DNA from: Rhodococcus pseudokoreensis
Lineage (GTDB): Bacteria > Actinomycetota > Actinomycetes > Mycobacteriales > Mycobacteriaceae
DNA length: 64,000 nucleotides
Direction of reading: 5' to 3'
Assembly: GCF_017068395.1 (NCBI RefSeq)
Contig: NZ_CP070619.1
Span: forward strand, 7,564,001-7,628,000
The notes beneath the pieces are model-generated. The model saw only the letters and a list, made by a program, of their open reading frames with translations. It was not told the origin of the DNA and did no database searches. Positions 9,435 to 19,195 of the stretch are shown here, piece by piece. The position numbers and the translations under genes are program-made. Every line of letters begins with the position of its first letter. The stretch's first letter is position 1.

Positions 9435-10298
9435 ATGGGCATCAGGGAAGAACGTTCGAGGGGCCGGACCCGGCTCGCGTTCCTGACGTCGGGGGAACGC
9501 GACGTGCTGCCGCCCGACACTCCGGCGGCGCCGGACTGGCTGGCCGAGCCGGATGAGGCCGGCCTCGACGGCGACGAGACGTGGTCCGCCGCCCGGCGCC
9601 GAGTCGGCTTCTCGCTGCCCGACCGGTGGCGGGACGCACGATTCGACCCCGGGCGGTACGGGGCGATCGTGCTGATCGTGGTGGGAATCGTCGTCGCCAC
9701 GGCCACCGTGCTAGCGGTGCGCAGCGATCGGCCGGCGACGCAGGCCGTTCCGTCACTGCCCGCAGCGGGTGTTCATTCCCTGAATCCGGCGCCGGAACCG
9801 ACAACTCTTGCCGCCGCGGCGCCTGCACCCGCACCGGCGGAGGAGATCGTCGTGAGCGTGGTGGGGCTCGTGACCTCGGCAGGCCTCGTCCGGCTGCCAC
9901 CGGGCGCCCGGGTTGCGGACGCGCTTGCCGCCGCCGGGGGAGTGCGCGCCGGTGGTGACACCCTCGGATTAAATCTGGCGCAACGACTTTCGGACGGCGA
10001 TCAGGTGCTCGTGGGCGCCGCGACCACCCAGGCGCCACCGAGTGCGGTGGGCGGCACCTCCACGGGATCGCCAGGAACCGCGGGTGCGGGGACCCCTGCG
10101 GCCGGTGGACTGGTGAACCTCAACACGGCGACGGAGACGGAACTCGACGCGCTTCCCGGTGTCGGACCCGTCACGGCGGCTGCGATCGTGGCGTGGCGCA
10201 CGACGAACGGCAAGTTCACCGACATCGCCCAACTGGGGGAGGTGGACGGGATCGGGCCGGTGCGGCTGGAGAAGCTGCGCGCCCAGGTCACCCTCTGA
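9435..10298 (+). CDS. comEA: ComEA-like DNA-binding protein with SLBB and helix-hairpin-helix domains
   Basis: Membrane-anchored protein of 287 residues. One transmembrane segment is at about residues 75-95, followed by a Pro/Ala-rich linker, an SLBB-like domain (VVGLVTSAGLVRLPPGARV onward) and two C-terminal helix-hairpin-helix motifs in LDALPGVGPVTAAAIVAW and LGEVDGIGPVRLEKL. ComEA binds double-stranded DNA outside the membrane for uptake. It overlaps comEC by one base, as a competence operon. The cytoplasmic N-terminus of about 70 residues is long for the family. Confidence 0.9.
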   Translation: MGIREERSRGRTRLAFLTSGERDVLPPDTPAAPDWLAEPDEAGLDGDETWSAARRRVGFSLPDRWRDARFDPGRYGAIVLIVVGIVVATATVLAVRSDRPATQAVPSLPAAGVHSLNPAPEPTTLAAAAPAPAPAEEIVVSVVGLVTSAGLVRLPPGARVADALAAAGGVRAGGDTLGLNLAQRLSDGDQVLVGAATTQAPPSAVGGTSTGSPGTAGAGTPAAGGLVNLNTATETELDALPGVGPVTAAAIVAWRTTNGKFTDIAQLGEVDGIGPVRLEKLRAQVTL

Positions 10299-11857
10299 TG
10301 CCCGAGAGCGAGCCGCGGCTCCTCGACCTCCGGCTGCTCCCGTTCGCCGGGATCTGCTGGGCGGCAACGCTGATCGGCATCCTCGGAGGCTCCCGCGCGG
10401 CATGGATGCTCCTGGCGACCCTGTCCGGGACGGCCGTCCTTCTCGCCGCCGGCTGCGCGCTGCGGTCTCCGCGGCGATGGACGGCCGGAACGCTCGCGCT
10501 ACTGCTGTTCGGATCGTGCTGCACTGCAGGGGTGGCCTGGCGGGTTCAGGCCGTGGAACAGCACCCGATGACCGAACTCGCCCGGAACGAGACGTGGGTG
10601 ACGCTCGTCGTCACCCCGGTCGACGACCCCCGGGAGATCGCCGGCTTCGGACGGCACGTCCTCGTGAACGCGAACGTCGTCGAGATCCGCCGCGCCGGTG
10701 AGACGATCCACGCGGGCGGTGCGGTGGTCCTCCTCGCCCCGGCGGACGGATGGCTCGGGCTCCTGCCGGGGCAGGACGTGCTGCTGCGCGGGCAGCTGAG
10801 CCCACCGCGGCACCGGGACCTGAGTCTGGCGACGGTCCGGGTGTCCGGACCGCCGGCGGAGGTCGGTCCCGCGCCTGTGCACCAGCGGTGGGCCGGAGCC
10901 CTGCGCACCCGGTTCGCCGCGGCCGCCGCCGTCCTGCCCGCCGACGAGGCCGGACTGCTGCCGGGGCTGGTGGTGGGCGACACCTCGGCGCTGTCCCGGG
11001 AGGTGAAGGACGACTTCACCGCGACCGGACTGACACATCTCACGGCGGTGTCGGGGGCGAACGTCAGCATCCTGCTGGGTGCGGTGCTGCTCCTGGTCCG
11101 AGGGATGGGGCTGGGTCCGCGGGCAGGCGCGGTGCTGGCCGCCGCCGCACTGATTGCGTTCGTGGTGGTCGCGCGACCGTCACCCAGCGTGCTGCGTGCC
11201 GCCGCGATGGGCTCGGTCGCCCTGCTGGCGCTCGTCACGGGACGGCGGAAACAGGCGATGCCCGCGCTGGCGGCGGGCGTGATGGCCCTGTTGGTGTGGG
11301 CGCCGGAGCTGGCGGTGAACTTCGGTTTCGTTCTCTCCGCGACGGCCACCGCCGGGTTGATCGTGATCGCGCCCGTGTGGGTCGACGCGCTGGTGGACCG
11401 CGGGTGGCCACGGGCGGTGGCGGAAGCGGTGGGGGTGTCCGTCGCCGCGTTCGCCGTGACGGCGCCGATCGTGGCCGCGATGGCAGGCACCGTGAGCCTG
11501 GTGTCGATCTGCGCGAACATCCTGGTGGCACCCGTGATCGGAGTGATCACCGTGACGGGCGCGATCACCGCGCTGATCGCCGGCATCAGCGTGCCCGTTG
11601 CGGAAGTGGTGGTGCGCCTGACCCAGTGGCCGCTGTGGTGGCTGGTGACCGTGGCCGAGCGGGGCGCGCGGATCCCCGGTGCTTCCGTTCCGGTGCCCTC
11701 GGGGCCCGCCGGTGCGGTCCTCGTCCTCGGTGCCGTGCTGGCGATAGGTGCGGCGCTGCGCAGCCGCGGAACCCGGCTGGTACTGGTGGGAATCGCGATC
11801 GGGGTGCTGGTGCTGTGGGCGCCGATCTGGCCGCCGTGGCTGGGGCGCCTTGTGTGA
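10298..11857 (+). CDS. comEC: ComEC/Rec2-type DNA translocation channel, no metallo-beta-lactamase domain
   Basis: Polytopic membrane protein of 519 residues with the competence domain in the middle (LTAVSGANVSILLGAVLLL) and many hydrophobic helices on both sides. In B. subtilis the protein is about 780 residues and ends in a metallo-beta-lactamase-like domain; here the frame stops after the last membrane helices. This short form is common in actinobacteria. The ATG at 10298 overlaps the comEA stop. Whether this strain takes up DNA cannot be told: no ComGA-like pilus genes are in the window. Confidence 0.88.
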   Translation: MPESEPRLLDLRLLPFAGICWAATLIGILGGSRAAWMLLATLSGTAVLLAAGCALRSPRRWTAGTLALLLFGSCCTAGVAWRVQAVEQHPMTELARNETWVTLVVTPVDDPREIAGFGRHVLVNANVVEIRRAGETIHAGGAVVLLAPADGWLGLLPGQDVLLRGQLSPPRHRDLSLATVRVSGPPAEVGPAPVHQRWAGALRTRFAAAAAVLPADEAGLLPGLVVGDTSALSREVKDDFTATGLTHLTAVSGANVSILLGAVLLLVRGMGLGPRAGAVLAAAALIAFVVVARPSPSVLRAAAMGSVALLALVTGRRKQAMPALAAGVMALLVWAPELAVNFGFVLSATATAGLIVIAPVWVDALVDRGWPRAVAEAVGVSVAAFAVTAPIVAAMAGTVSLVSICANILVAPVIGVITVTGAITALIAGISVPVAEVVVRLTQWPLWWLVTVAERGARIPGASVPVPSGPAGAVLVLGAVLAIGAALRSRGTRLVLVGIAIGVLVLWAPIWPPWLGRLV

Positions 11858-11909
11858 ATGTGCCCGAATCCGGGAAACCGTCGCAGAACGCGAGGGAAGG
11901 GACGACGAC

Positions 11910-12875
11910 ATGCAGGTGGGGTTCAAGCTGATGGCCGAGACGTTCGATCCGCGGGAGATCGTGCGGCAGGCGGTGGAGGCCGAGCGGGCCGGCTTCGACT
12001 TCGTCGAGGTGAGCGATCACTACCACCCCTGGCTCTACAGTCACGGTCACTCGGGATTCGTGTGGTCGATGCTCGCTGCCGCCGCGGCGCGGACCGAGCG
12101 GATCGGTCTCGCCACCGGTGTCACCTGCCCGTTCGTTCGGTACCACCCCGCGATCGTCGCGCAGGCCGCGGCCACGACCGCCGTCCTCAGCGACGGCCGG
12201 TTCACTCTGGGCCTCGGCTCGGGGGAACGGCTGAACGAACATGTCGTGGGCGGTGGCTGGCCGTCGGTGACCGTCCGGCACCAGATGTTGCGTGAGGCGA
12301 TCGACATCATCCGCCTGCTGTGGTCGGGCGGCTACCACTCCTACGAGGGCAGGCACCTCACTCTCGACGACGCACGCGTCTTCGATCTCCCCGATGTGCC
12401 CCCGGCGATCGCGGTCGCGGCGGGCGGCGCGCAGGCCGCCGACATCGCCGCGGAACTCGGTGACGGACTCTTCGCGACCGAACCCGACCCGGATCTGGTG
12501 CAGGCCTACACCGCGGCCGGTGGGTCGGGCCCGAAATACGGGGAAGTGCCCCTCGCGTGGGCGCCCGACGAGGAATCCGCAGTCGAGTCGGCGCACCGAT
12601 TGTTCCGGTTCGGGTTGACCGGATGGAAGGTTCAGGCGGAACTGCCGAATCCGATCAACTTCGAGGCCGCGTCGTCGTCGGTCCGCACCGAGGACGTCCG
12701 GGATGCGATGGCGTGCGGGCCGGACGTCCGGCGGCACCTCGAGGTGGCGGGCCCGTTCGTCGATGCCGGGTTCGATCGTCTGGCGCTGATCAACGCGGGA
12801 CCGGACGTGGACGGGTTCTTCGCGTTCTTCGCCGACGAGCTGAGCGAGCCGCTGCGGGCGCTGACGCCGGCGTGA
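11910..12875 (+). CDS. LLM-class F420-dependent oxidoreductase (F420-dependent G6PDH-like family)
   Basis: Bacterial-luciferase-like TIM-barrel enzyme of 321 residues, probably using coenzyme F420. It begins MQVGFKLMAETFDP and contains FVEVSDHYHPWL, where the histidine aligns with the F420-contacting region of FGD, then GLATGVTCPFVRYHPA and LGLGSGERLNEHV. It belongs with the FGD-like subfamily rather than true FGD1. I chose the ATG at 11910 with GGAAGG upstream. It lies 52 bp from comEC. Substrate unknown. Confidence 0.85.
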   Translation: MQVGFKLMAETFDPREIVRQAVEAERAGFDFVEVSDHYHPWLYSHGHSGFVWSMLAAAAARTERIGLATGVTCPFVRYHPAIVAQAAATTAVLSDGRFTLGLGSGERLNEHVVGGGWPSVTVRHQMLREAIDIIRLLWSGGYHSYEGRHLTLDDARVFDLPDVPPAIAVAAGGAQAADIAAELGDGLFATEPDPDLVQAYTAAGGSGPKYGEVPLAWAPDEESAVESAHRLFRFGLTGWKVQAELPNPINFEAASSSVRTEDVRDAMACGPDVRRHLEVAGPFVDAGFDRLALINAGPDVDGFFAFFADELSEPLRALTPA

Positions 12876-13092
12876 CACCCGTTGCAGTGCAGCCACTTTC
12901 GTGACCAGCTTCCGTTGAAGGATGGGTGAGAGGGCGGCCGGCGGCGCGCTCTCCGGACCGGGGAGGGGCGATTTCTGTATCGTTTCGAATTCGATTCCCG
13001 ATGTGCGTATGAGACACCCGAACACCGACTACCATCCGGTGGCAGATGTCGAGGGCGAACGGTCTTGGAACACACCCGCGTTGGAGGGCGAG

Positions 13093-13263
13093 ATGTCGGA
13101 ATCGGAGCGGACGGATCTCGACGTGGACGACGAACTCGACGCCGGACAGGTGTGGAGAGCGCAGCGGGTCGTCGCTGCTCAGTCACTCGACGCCGAAGAC
13201 TGCCGCATGTTGCTGTCCATGCTCGGTATCGCGGGTAACCCCGATTCGCCGGGGCCGGACTGA
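13093..13263 (+). CDS. Small acidic protein of unknown function
   Basis: A 56-residue acidic protein starting with ATG at 13093, where GGAGGGCGAG precedes the start. The sequence begins MSESERTDLDVDDELDAG and has a more hydrophobic, probably helical end (CRMLLSMLGIAGNP). A longer form from the ATG at 13009 is possible but has no ribosome binding site. It ends 6 bp from the stop of the convergent GAF-ANTAR gene. I do not recognise a family; the good RBS and biased codon use argue it is real. Confidence 0.55.
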   Translation: MSESERTDLDVDDELDAGQVWRAQRVVAAQSLDAEDCRMLLSMLGIAGNPDSPGPD

Positions 13264-13269
13264 CAGCGG

Positions 13270-13998
13270 TCAGGTCAACTTCCGGTGATGGTGCGCGACG
13301 ATTTCCTGTGCCACCGTCGCCAGTTTGATGTTCATCTCCTGTGAGGTGGTGCGGAGAATTTCCATCGCCTGGGTCTCGGGAATGTTGTGGAACGCCATCA
13401 GCAGCCCCACTGCCTTGCCGATTTCACGGTTGCTCACGAGGCCGGCCCGCAGCGTCTCGGCCTCGAGGTGCTCGTGCACCGCCGCCAGTGCCACCGCCGC
13501 GAACGACGCGAGCATGATGCCCTGCTCGACCGACGTGGTGTTCAGGGCTCCCGGCGTGTCGGAGAACAGATCGAGCGCGCCGACCTTGCGTCCCAGGATG
13601 ACGAGGCGGAAGCCGGCCGCCCCGCGCACCGGTGTCTCGGCCAGCACCCGCCGCGAGAGCCGCGGCCATTGCGACGACGTGGACAGGTCCGTGTCGAACT
13701 GGGGGGTGTCGCTGACGATGGCGTCGACGCACGGACCCTCGTTCTCGATGCGCTCGAACTCGTCGACGCGGGCGGCGACGTCGTCGCTGGCCGCCACCGT
13801 CACATAGCCGGACCCCTGCCGGAGCATCAGGCTCGCGTGCTGACAGCCCTCGACGAGTAGCGGCGCGGCATCGCAGATGGCTTGGTGGACCTGCCCGAAA
13901 TCCTGGCCCGCGTAGAGAAGGTCGGCGAGTGTCGCGAACGTCACGGCAGACTTGCCGACAGCCTGCGAGCGCGTCGTATCGGGCACTGTGTCTCGCAT
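13270..13998 (-). CDS. GAF-ANTAR transcription antitermination regulator
   Basis: Protein of 242 residues with an N-terminal GAF sensor domain (about residues 20-165) and a C-terminal ANTAR domain (about 180-235), with the typical SNREIGKAVGLLMAFHNIPE helix. ANTAR domains bind paired RNA hairpins and prevent transcription termination; the GAF domain probably senses a small ligand or redox state. GGAGGAACC precedes the ATG. It is divergent from the esterase gene. No target hairpin pair is obvious nearby. Confidence 0.88.
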   Translation of the reverse strand: MRDTVPDTTRSQAVGKSAVTFATLADLLYAGQDFGQVHQAICDAAPLLVEGCQHASLMLRQGSGYVTVAASDDVAARVDEFERIENEGPCVDAIVSDTPQFDTDLSTSSQWPRLSRRVLAETPVRGAAGFRLVILGRKVGALDLFSDTPGALNTTSVEQGIMLASFAAVALAAVHEHLEAETLRAGLVSNREIGKAVGLLMAFHNIPETQAMEILRTTSQEMNIKLATVAQEIVAHHHRKLT

Positions 13999-14130
13999 CG
14001 GTTCCTCCAGCGTGCGGGCATGGGCCCGCTCACTGATTCAGTCTGCCAGAGCGGGCGGTCGTCGCCGCTCCGAGCCGGAAGAATTCGCGAACGGACTCCG
14101 GGTGCGGCCGGCCCGGGTGAAGATGGCCTC

Positions 14131-15681
14131 ATGGTTTCGCACACCGAGAACCCACTCGTGTCCGTCGACCAGGGCATGCTGCGAGGCGTCCACGCGGGCG
14201 GCGTTCTGTCGTGGAAGGGCATTCCCTACGCGGCGCCGCCGGTCGGCGAGTGGCGGCTTCGCGCGCCGCGCGCGCCCGAGCCTTTCGACGGGGTGCGCGA
14301 CTGTTCCCGGTTCGGTCCGATCGCACCGCAGAACGAGCACGGGCCGCTGCCCATCGATCCCGGTCTGAGCATCGACGAGGACTGCCTCACCCTGAACGTC
14401 TTCGCGCCGGCGGCGGATGCGGGGCAACCACGGCCGGTGATGGTGTGGATCCACGGCGGGGCCTATTACCTGGGTTCGTCCGGGCAGCGCATGTTCGATC
14501 CGGCTCGGCTGGTCGAGCGCGGCGGCGTCGTGGTCGTGACGTTCAACTATCGGCTCGGTGCGCTGGGGTTCCTGGACTTCTCCGCGTTCTCGACCGGCGA
14601 GCACCCGTTCGACACGAACCTCGGCCTGCGCGATCAGATCGCGGCCCTGACCTGGGTCCGGGACCATATCGCGGCGTTCGGCGGCGACCCGGCCGACGTC
14701 ACCCTGTTCGGGGAGTCCGCCGGCGGCGGTTCGGTCACCACGCTGATGACGTCGCCGCAGGCGGAGGGGCTGTTCCATCGCGCGATCGCCGAGAGTTCGC
14801 CTGCGACGTCCGTGTACGGCAGTGCGCGAGCCGAGAGCATCGCCGAGTCGTTCCTCGAACTGCTCGACATCGCGCCCGCCGACGCGGGCCGTCTCCGCGA
14901 CCTGTCCGTCGACGTGCTGACGAAGGCGTGCATCGAACTCGTCCAGCAGGTACCCGCGCGGGTCCCCGGGACCCTGGCGGTTGCCCCGACCGTCGACGGG
15001 GACGTGGTCCCGCACTACCCGGTGGCGGCGTTCCGCAAAGGCCTCGCGCATCGAATTCCGCTGCTGATCGGGACGAACAAGGACGAGGCGTCGATGTTCC
15101 GGCTGATGAAATCGCCCCTGATGCCGATCACCCCGGACGCCGTCCATCAGATGTTCGTGGCGATCGCCGCCGACCATCCGGACCTTCCCGCCGACGAGGA
15201 GCAGGAGGTGGCCGCGGCGTATGCCGACTACCCGAAGAAACGCTCGGCGATGGAGATCTCGCGGGACGCCGCGTTCCGGATGCCGACGCTGTGGATCGCG
15301 GAGGCACACAGCCGGGTCGCGCCCACCTGGCTGTACCGCTTCGACTACGCCACGCCCTTCCTGCGCGCCGCACGGATCGGTGCCACTCACGGCACCGAGG
15401 TGCCCTACGTCTTCGGCAACTTCGGCGTCGTCCCGCACGACCCCACGTTCAAGCTCGGTGGGCACCGCACCGCCGGTCATTTGTCGGAGCGGATCCAGCG
15501 CCGGTGGCTGTCGTTCGCGACCGACGGCACCCCCGACGGGACCGATGCGGAGGTCGACTGGCCGCGGTACGACGAGGCGGACCGCACGACGCTGCTGATC
15601 GGCCGCTCCGACGCGGTCGTCGACGATCCGGACCGGGAACTCCGCCGGGCGTGGGGTGAGGAAGTCATCGGCTTCACCTGA
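14131..15681 (+). CDS. Type B carboxylesterase/lipase
   Basis: Alpha/beta-hydrolase of 516 residues, carboxylesterase type B family. The nucleophile elbow is FGESAGGGSVTTLM, the oxyanion-hole motif is VWIHGGAYYLGSS, EDCLTLNVFAP is the family's second signature, and the catalytic histidine lies in GATHGTEVPYVFG. No signal peptide is seen, so it is probably cytosolic. The ATG at 14131 has only a weak RBS. Substrate unknown; such enzymes hydrolyse esters or carbamates. Confidence 0.9.
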   Translation: MVSHTENPLVSVDQGMLRGVHAGGVLSWKGIPYAAPPVGEWRLRAPRAPEPFDGVRDCSRFGPIAPQNEHGPLPIDPGLSIDEDCLTLNVFAPAADAGQPRPVMVWIHGGAYYLGSSGQRMFDPARLVERGGVVVVTFNYRLGALGFLDFSAFSTGEHPFDTNLGLRDQIAALTWVRDHIAAFGGDPADVTLFGESAGGGSVTTLMTSPQAEGLFHRAIAESSPATSVYGSARAESIAESFLELLDIAPADAGRLRDLSVDVLTKACIELVQQVPARVPGTLAVAPTVDGDVVPHYPVAAFRKGLAHRIPLLIGTNKDEASMFRLMKSPLMPITPDAVHQMFVAIAADHPDLPADEEQEVAAAYADYPKKRSAMEISRDAAFRMPTLWIAEAHSRVAPTWLYRFDYATPFLRAARIGATHGTEVPYVFGNFGVVPHDPTFKLGGHRTAGHLSERIQRRWLSFATDGTPDGTDAEVDWPRYDEADRTTLLIGRSDAVVDDPDRELRRAWGEEVIGFT

Positions 15682-15729
15682 GCGGCGGCGCCCGGTTTCG
15701 GCTCCGCGGAACTCGGGGATACCTGCTGA

Positions 15730-16839
15730 ATGAGCGCTGCAGCAACGGAATCGGATCGCGACCTCAGTGTGGGGGTCGAGGAGGAGTTCTTCCTCGTCGA
15801 CGAGTCCGGTCACCTCGCCTCCGGCGGACCCGACGTGGTCGCTGAGGCCGGCCACGACATTCACGGGCTCCAGCGTGAGCTTGCCCGGTGCCAGATCGAG
15901 ACGGCGACGGGCGTGTGCCACACCGGGGAGGAACTGCACGAGGAGTTGCGCAGCCTGCGACGCCGGCTGGTGAAGGCCGCCGCGGGCCGCGACCTGCTGC
16001 TGGTGCCCAGCGGAACCTCCCTGATCGCCGAGGGATTGCCCCCGGCGATCACCCCGAGCCCGCGGTACGAGGAGATGGCCCGCCACTTCGGGTCGATCGT
16101 GGACACGGTGACCACGTGCGGCTGTCACGTGCACGTGAGCATCCCGAGCCGCGACGTGGGTGTGCTGGTGAGCAACCAGGTGCGCAGCTGGCTCCCGGTG
16201 CTCCTCGCGCTCGCCGCGAACTCGCCGTTCCACAGCGGACACGACACCGGATACCACAGCTGGCGGCACATCATGTGGTCGCGGTGGCCGTCGGCGGGAC
16301 CGCCGCCGCACTTCGATTCCGCGGACGAGTACGAGTCGTCGGTCGGTGCCATGATCGGGACCGGCGCTGCCATGGACCGGGGAATGATCTACTGGCACGT
16401 CCGGCTCTCCGACAAGCAGCCGACCATCGAGGTCCGGATCGCGGACGTCGCCATGACCGCGGCGCACGCGGCGCTCTACGCGGTGGTGGTGAAGGGTCTC
16501 GTCGGGTGGGCGCTGCGCTCGATCAGGGACGGCCACTCCGTGCCGTGGCTGCGGGTCGAGTTGCTGCGGGCGCAGTTGTGGCGTGCGGCCCGGGACGGAC
16601 TCGACGGGGAATGCACGAGCCCGGCGACCGATCGGTCCCTGCCGATCCGCAGGCACCTGGAGTTGCTGAACGAGTGCGTGGCCCCGGGACTCGGCGCGAG
16701 CGACCGGGCCTTCCTCGAATCGGGCCTCGACACCGTGTTGCGGGACGGCACTGGCGCCGAGCGGCAACGGGCCGAGTTCGCGCGCGTCGGCACCCTGGCG
16801 GCGGTCGTCGATCTGCTGACCCGCGAAGTGATCAGCTGA
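15730..16839 (+). CDS. Glutamate-cysteine ligase family 2 protein (YbdK-type carboxylate-amine ligase)
   Basis: GCS2-family enzyme of 369 residues that would join a carboxylate, probably glutamate, to an amine with ATP. The signature [15 protein letters not shown] starts the fold, and [16 protein letters not shown] and [16 protein letters not shown] carry conserved metal and substrate residues. Proteins of this type have weak gamma-glutamylcysteine ligase activity; the true role is uncertain, since the mycothiol-using actinobacteria do not need glutathione. Its last 8 bases overlap the end of the convergent gene. Confidence 0.85.
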   Translation: MSAAATESDRDLSVGVEEEFFLVDESGHLASGGPDVVAEAGHDIHGLQRELARCQIETATGVCHTGEELHEELRSLRRRLVKAAAGRDLLLVPSGTSLIAEGLPPAITPSPRYEEMARHFGSIVDTVTTCGCHVHVSIPSRDVGVLVSNQVRSWLPVLLALAANSPFHSGHDTGYHSWRHIMWSRWPSAGPPPHFDSADEYESSVGAMIGTGAAMDRGMIYWHVRLSDKQPTIEVRIADVAMTAAHAALYAVVVKGLVGWALRSIRDGHSVPWLRVELLRAQLWRAARDGLDGECTSPATDRSLPIRRHLELLNECVAPGLGASDRAFLESGLDTVLRDGTGAERQRAEFARVGTLAAVVDLLTREVIS

Positions 16840-17581
16840 GCGGTGGTGGCGGGGTCAGCTCGGTGAGACCGGCCGCGGTGGTGGAGCCGAGATAGCCGGG
16901 GTGCAGGAGCCCGGTGGATCCGGGTCCCGCGAGCAGCGCGCCTGCGCTGGAATCCGGTCCGGTGCGCAGCGGACCGGGGTCGTCGATCAGCGCCTCAACG
17001 GTCGCGGGGTCGGCAAGGCTGAGATCGATGCGCTGCCTCTCGGGTTGATACACGGCGAGGACGACCGGTTCGGGATAGTGGGCCGCGGTCCGGCGCATCA
17101 CCTGGAATGCGGGATCGGTGCCCAATGCGAGCACGGTGACATTCGCGAACGACGCGAGGCGGTCGGTGACCGCGCGGCCGGAGTCGCTGCGCCACGTGCG
17201 CCCGTACAGGCTGAGCGCATCGGACAGGTGACGCTGGTCGGTGTCGGCTCGCGGGCTGCCGCCCGCCGGGTCGAGGAGCGACCGCCACTGATGTTCGTAG
17301 ACGCCGCACGCGGTCTCGAAGTCGTCGTCGGCGCCGTTCGCCGTGCCCATTCCGAGGACCGGCTCGAGGGCGGATCGGCCACCGGCGAACACGGCTTCGG
17401 CGTGCCCCGAGACCGAGCAGCGGGCCACCAGTTGCACCGACCACCGCAGAAGCAGCCCGTCGCGGCAGGTGTAGCGGAAACTCAGTTCGTACCGTTGCCC
17501 TGCCGCGCGGTCGTCGTCGAGGTCGATCGTGTGCGCGAAGTCCTCGCGGGTGATGCCGTCCACCTCGGATTCCGCGGTCAT
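16832..17581 (-). CDS. Conserved protein of unknown function
   Basis: Protein of 249 residues starting at the ATG at 17581. I recognise no domain. The N-terminus is acidic ([20 protein letters not shown]), the centre contains cysteine and tryptophan residues in a beta-rich pattern ([19 protein letters not shown]), the middle resembles a small adaptor-like helix region, and the C-terminus is Gly/Pro-rich. No signal peptide or membrane segment is seen. It is divergent from holA with about 117 bp between the starts. Coding status is supported by codon bias. Confidence 0.6.
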   Translation of the reverse strand: MTAESEVDGITREDFAHTIDLDDDRAAGQRYELSFRYTCRDGLLLRWSVQLVARCSVSGHAEAVFAGGRSALEPVLGMGTANGADDDFETACGVYEHQWRSLLDPAGGSPRADTDQRHLSDALSLYGRTWRSDSGRAVTDRLASFANVTVLALGTDPAFQVMRRTAAHYPEPVVLAVYQPERQRIDLSLADPATVEALIDDPGPLRTGPDSSAGALLAGPGSTGLLHPGYLGSTTAAGLTELTPPPPLS

Positions 17582-17698
17582 ATCATCGAGTGTCCACCGC
17601 CGACGCCCTCGCTGCGCGGGGATCGGCGGTGTTCGGCGTGCTGGGCCCGGCTCCGGGGTGTCGGCGGACGTGTCCGCCCCACGTGGCACGATCTTCGC

Positions 17699-18676
17699 GT
17701 GAGCACTCCAACTCAGCTCGAACAGCTCCATCTCGTCCTCGGTGACGAGGAGTTCCTCGTCGAACGCGCGGTCGCACACGTCGTCGGCCAGGTTCGCGCG
17801 AGCGCGAACGTGGCCGCAGGCGCGGACCTTCCCGTCAACCGGTTGCGGGCGGGCGACGCCGGGGCGGCCGAACTCGCCGAACTGCTCAGCCCCTCCCTGT
17901 TCGCCGAAGACCGCGTGGTGGTGCTCGAGGCCGCCGCCGAGGCGGGCAAGGATGCGGTGGCACTGGTCCTCGACGCCGCGGGCGACCCCCCTCCGGGCGT
18001 CGTCCTGGTCGTTCTGCACTCGGGCGGTGGACGTGCGAAAGCGATGACCGGGGCGCTGGAGAAGCTCGGGGCCGTGGTGCACCCGTGCGCCAAACTGAAG
18101 TCCGGCGAGCTCATCGGATTCATCCGCGGCGAGTTCCGGACCCTCGGGGTCCGGGTGTCGCCGGACGTGGTGCAGAGCGTGTTCGAGGGAGTCGGCTCGA
18201 ACCTGCGTGAACTGGCCGCCGCGTGCTCGCAGCTCACGGCGGACACCGGCGGAAAGATCGACGTCGCCGCCGTCCAGCGGTACTACTCGGGCAAGGCCGA
18301 GGTGAGCGGATTCGACGTGGCCGACAAGGCCGTCGCCGGCGACACCGCGGGTGCGATCGAGGCGCTGCGCTGGGCGATGCTGCGGGGCGTGCCCCATGTG
18401 CTGCTCGCCGACGCACTGGCCGACGCGGTGCACTCGATCGCCCGGGTCGCCCCGGCCGGGCGCGGCGACCCGTTCCGGATGGCGTCGGAACTGGGCATGC
18501 CGCCCTGGAAGATCAAGAAGGCGCAGGCCCTCGCGAAGGGGTGGACACCGACGTCGGTGGGGGAGGCGCTGCGGATCGTCGCCGCCTTGAACGCCGACGT
18601 CAAGGGCGCAGCGGCCGACGCGGACTACGCCGTCGAGAGTGCCGTGGGACGCGTCTCCCGGCTACGCCAGATCTGA
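17699..18676 (+). CDS. holA: DNA polymerase III subunit delta
   Basis: Delta subunit (325 residues) of the clamp loader that opens the beta sliding clamp. It shows [16 protein letters not shown] at the start, the beta-binding loop region [20 protein letters not shown], and C-terminal helices including [17 protein letters not shown], which is typical of HolA. GTG at 17699. The gene is convergent with rpsT, as in mycobacteria (Rv2413c/Rv2412). Confidence 0.95.
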   Translation: MSTPTQLEQLHLVLGDEEFLVERAVAHVVGQVRASANVAAGADLPVNRLRAGDAGAAELAELLSPSLFAEDRVVVLEAAAEAGKDAVALVLDAAGDPPPGVVLVVLHSGGGRAKAMTGALEKLGAVVHPCAKLKSGELIGFIRGEFRTLGVRVSPDVVQSVFEGVGSNLRELAAACSQLTADTGGKIDVAAVQRYYSGKAEVSGFDVADKAVAGDTAGAIEALRWAMLRGVPHVLLADALADAVHSIARVAPAGRGDPFRMASELGMPPWKIKKAQALAKGWTPTSVGEALRIVAALNADVKGAAADADYAVESAVGRVSRLRQI

Positions 18677-18709
18677 CTGACAGCGCCACAAAGGGGACGG
18701 AGACACGAC

Positions 18710-18743
18710 AACAGCCGCTCGATCCGAGGATCGAGCGGCTGTT
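18710..18743. terminator. Bidirectional terminator between holA and rpsT
   Basis: A perfect inverted repeat of 16 bases per arm (AACAGCCGCTCGATCC at 18710-18725; GGATCGAGCGGCTGTT at 18728-18743) with only two bases between. It lies in the gap between the convergent holA and rpsT genes, so it can serve both. It has no U-tract and in the mRNA would form a very stable hairpin. Confidence 0.8.
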
Positions 18744-18767
18744 GGAGAGCCTACGACGGAAGAACCG

Positions 18768-19028
18768 TCAGATCTTGTTGACAGCCTGCGCGAGAGCAGA
18801 CTTCTTGTTGGCAGCCTGGTTGGCGTGGATGACGCCCTTGCTGGCTGCCTTGTCGAGCTTGCGGCTGGTGGCGACGAGGAGCTCGTTGGCCTTGTCCTTG
18901 TCACCGGCCGCCGCAGCCTCGCGGAACGAGCGGATCGCCGTGCGCAGCGAGGACTTCACCGACTGGTTACGGAGTCGGGCCGCCTCGTTGGTACGGATCC
19001 GCTTCACCTGGGACTTGATGTTGGCCAC
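18768..19028 (-). CDS. rpsT: 30S ribosomal protein S20
   Basis: S20 of 86 residues, a primary binder of 16S rRNA helices. It starts with GTG at 19028 ([20 protein letters not shown]) and shows the all-helical, Lys/Arg/Ala-rich pattern with [18 protein letters not shown] near the end. AGGA precedes the start. It is monocistronic, bounded by the shared terminator with holA. Confidence 0.97.
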   Translation of the reverse strand: MANIKSQVKRIRTNEAARLRNQSVKSSLRTAIRSFREAAAAGDKDKANELLVATSRKLDKAASKGVIHANQAANKKSALAQAVNKI

Positions 19029-19195
19029 GCGTAAAATCCTGTCGTCTTAAGCTGGTTACGGTCGAGAAAGCTCTGGGCGCACACATATGCACCGACAGGC
19101 GAGATTACCAGTGATCGGTGTCCGATCTCAAACCGGCGCCGGACGCGCCGACAAATCCTGCGGCTGTGCTGCTGAACGGGGGTACATGTAGCAGC

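Noticed and set aside
14038..16767. 909-codon open frame on the minus strand
   Set aside because: It is antisense to the clearly identified esterase and YbdK-type ligase, its translation is low-complexity Arg/Gly/His/Val-rich without motifs, and long spurious frames are normal at this G+C.
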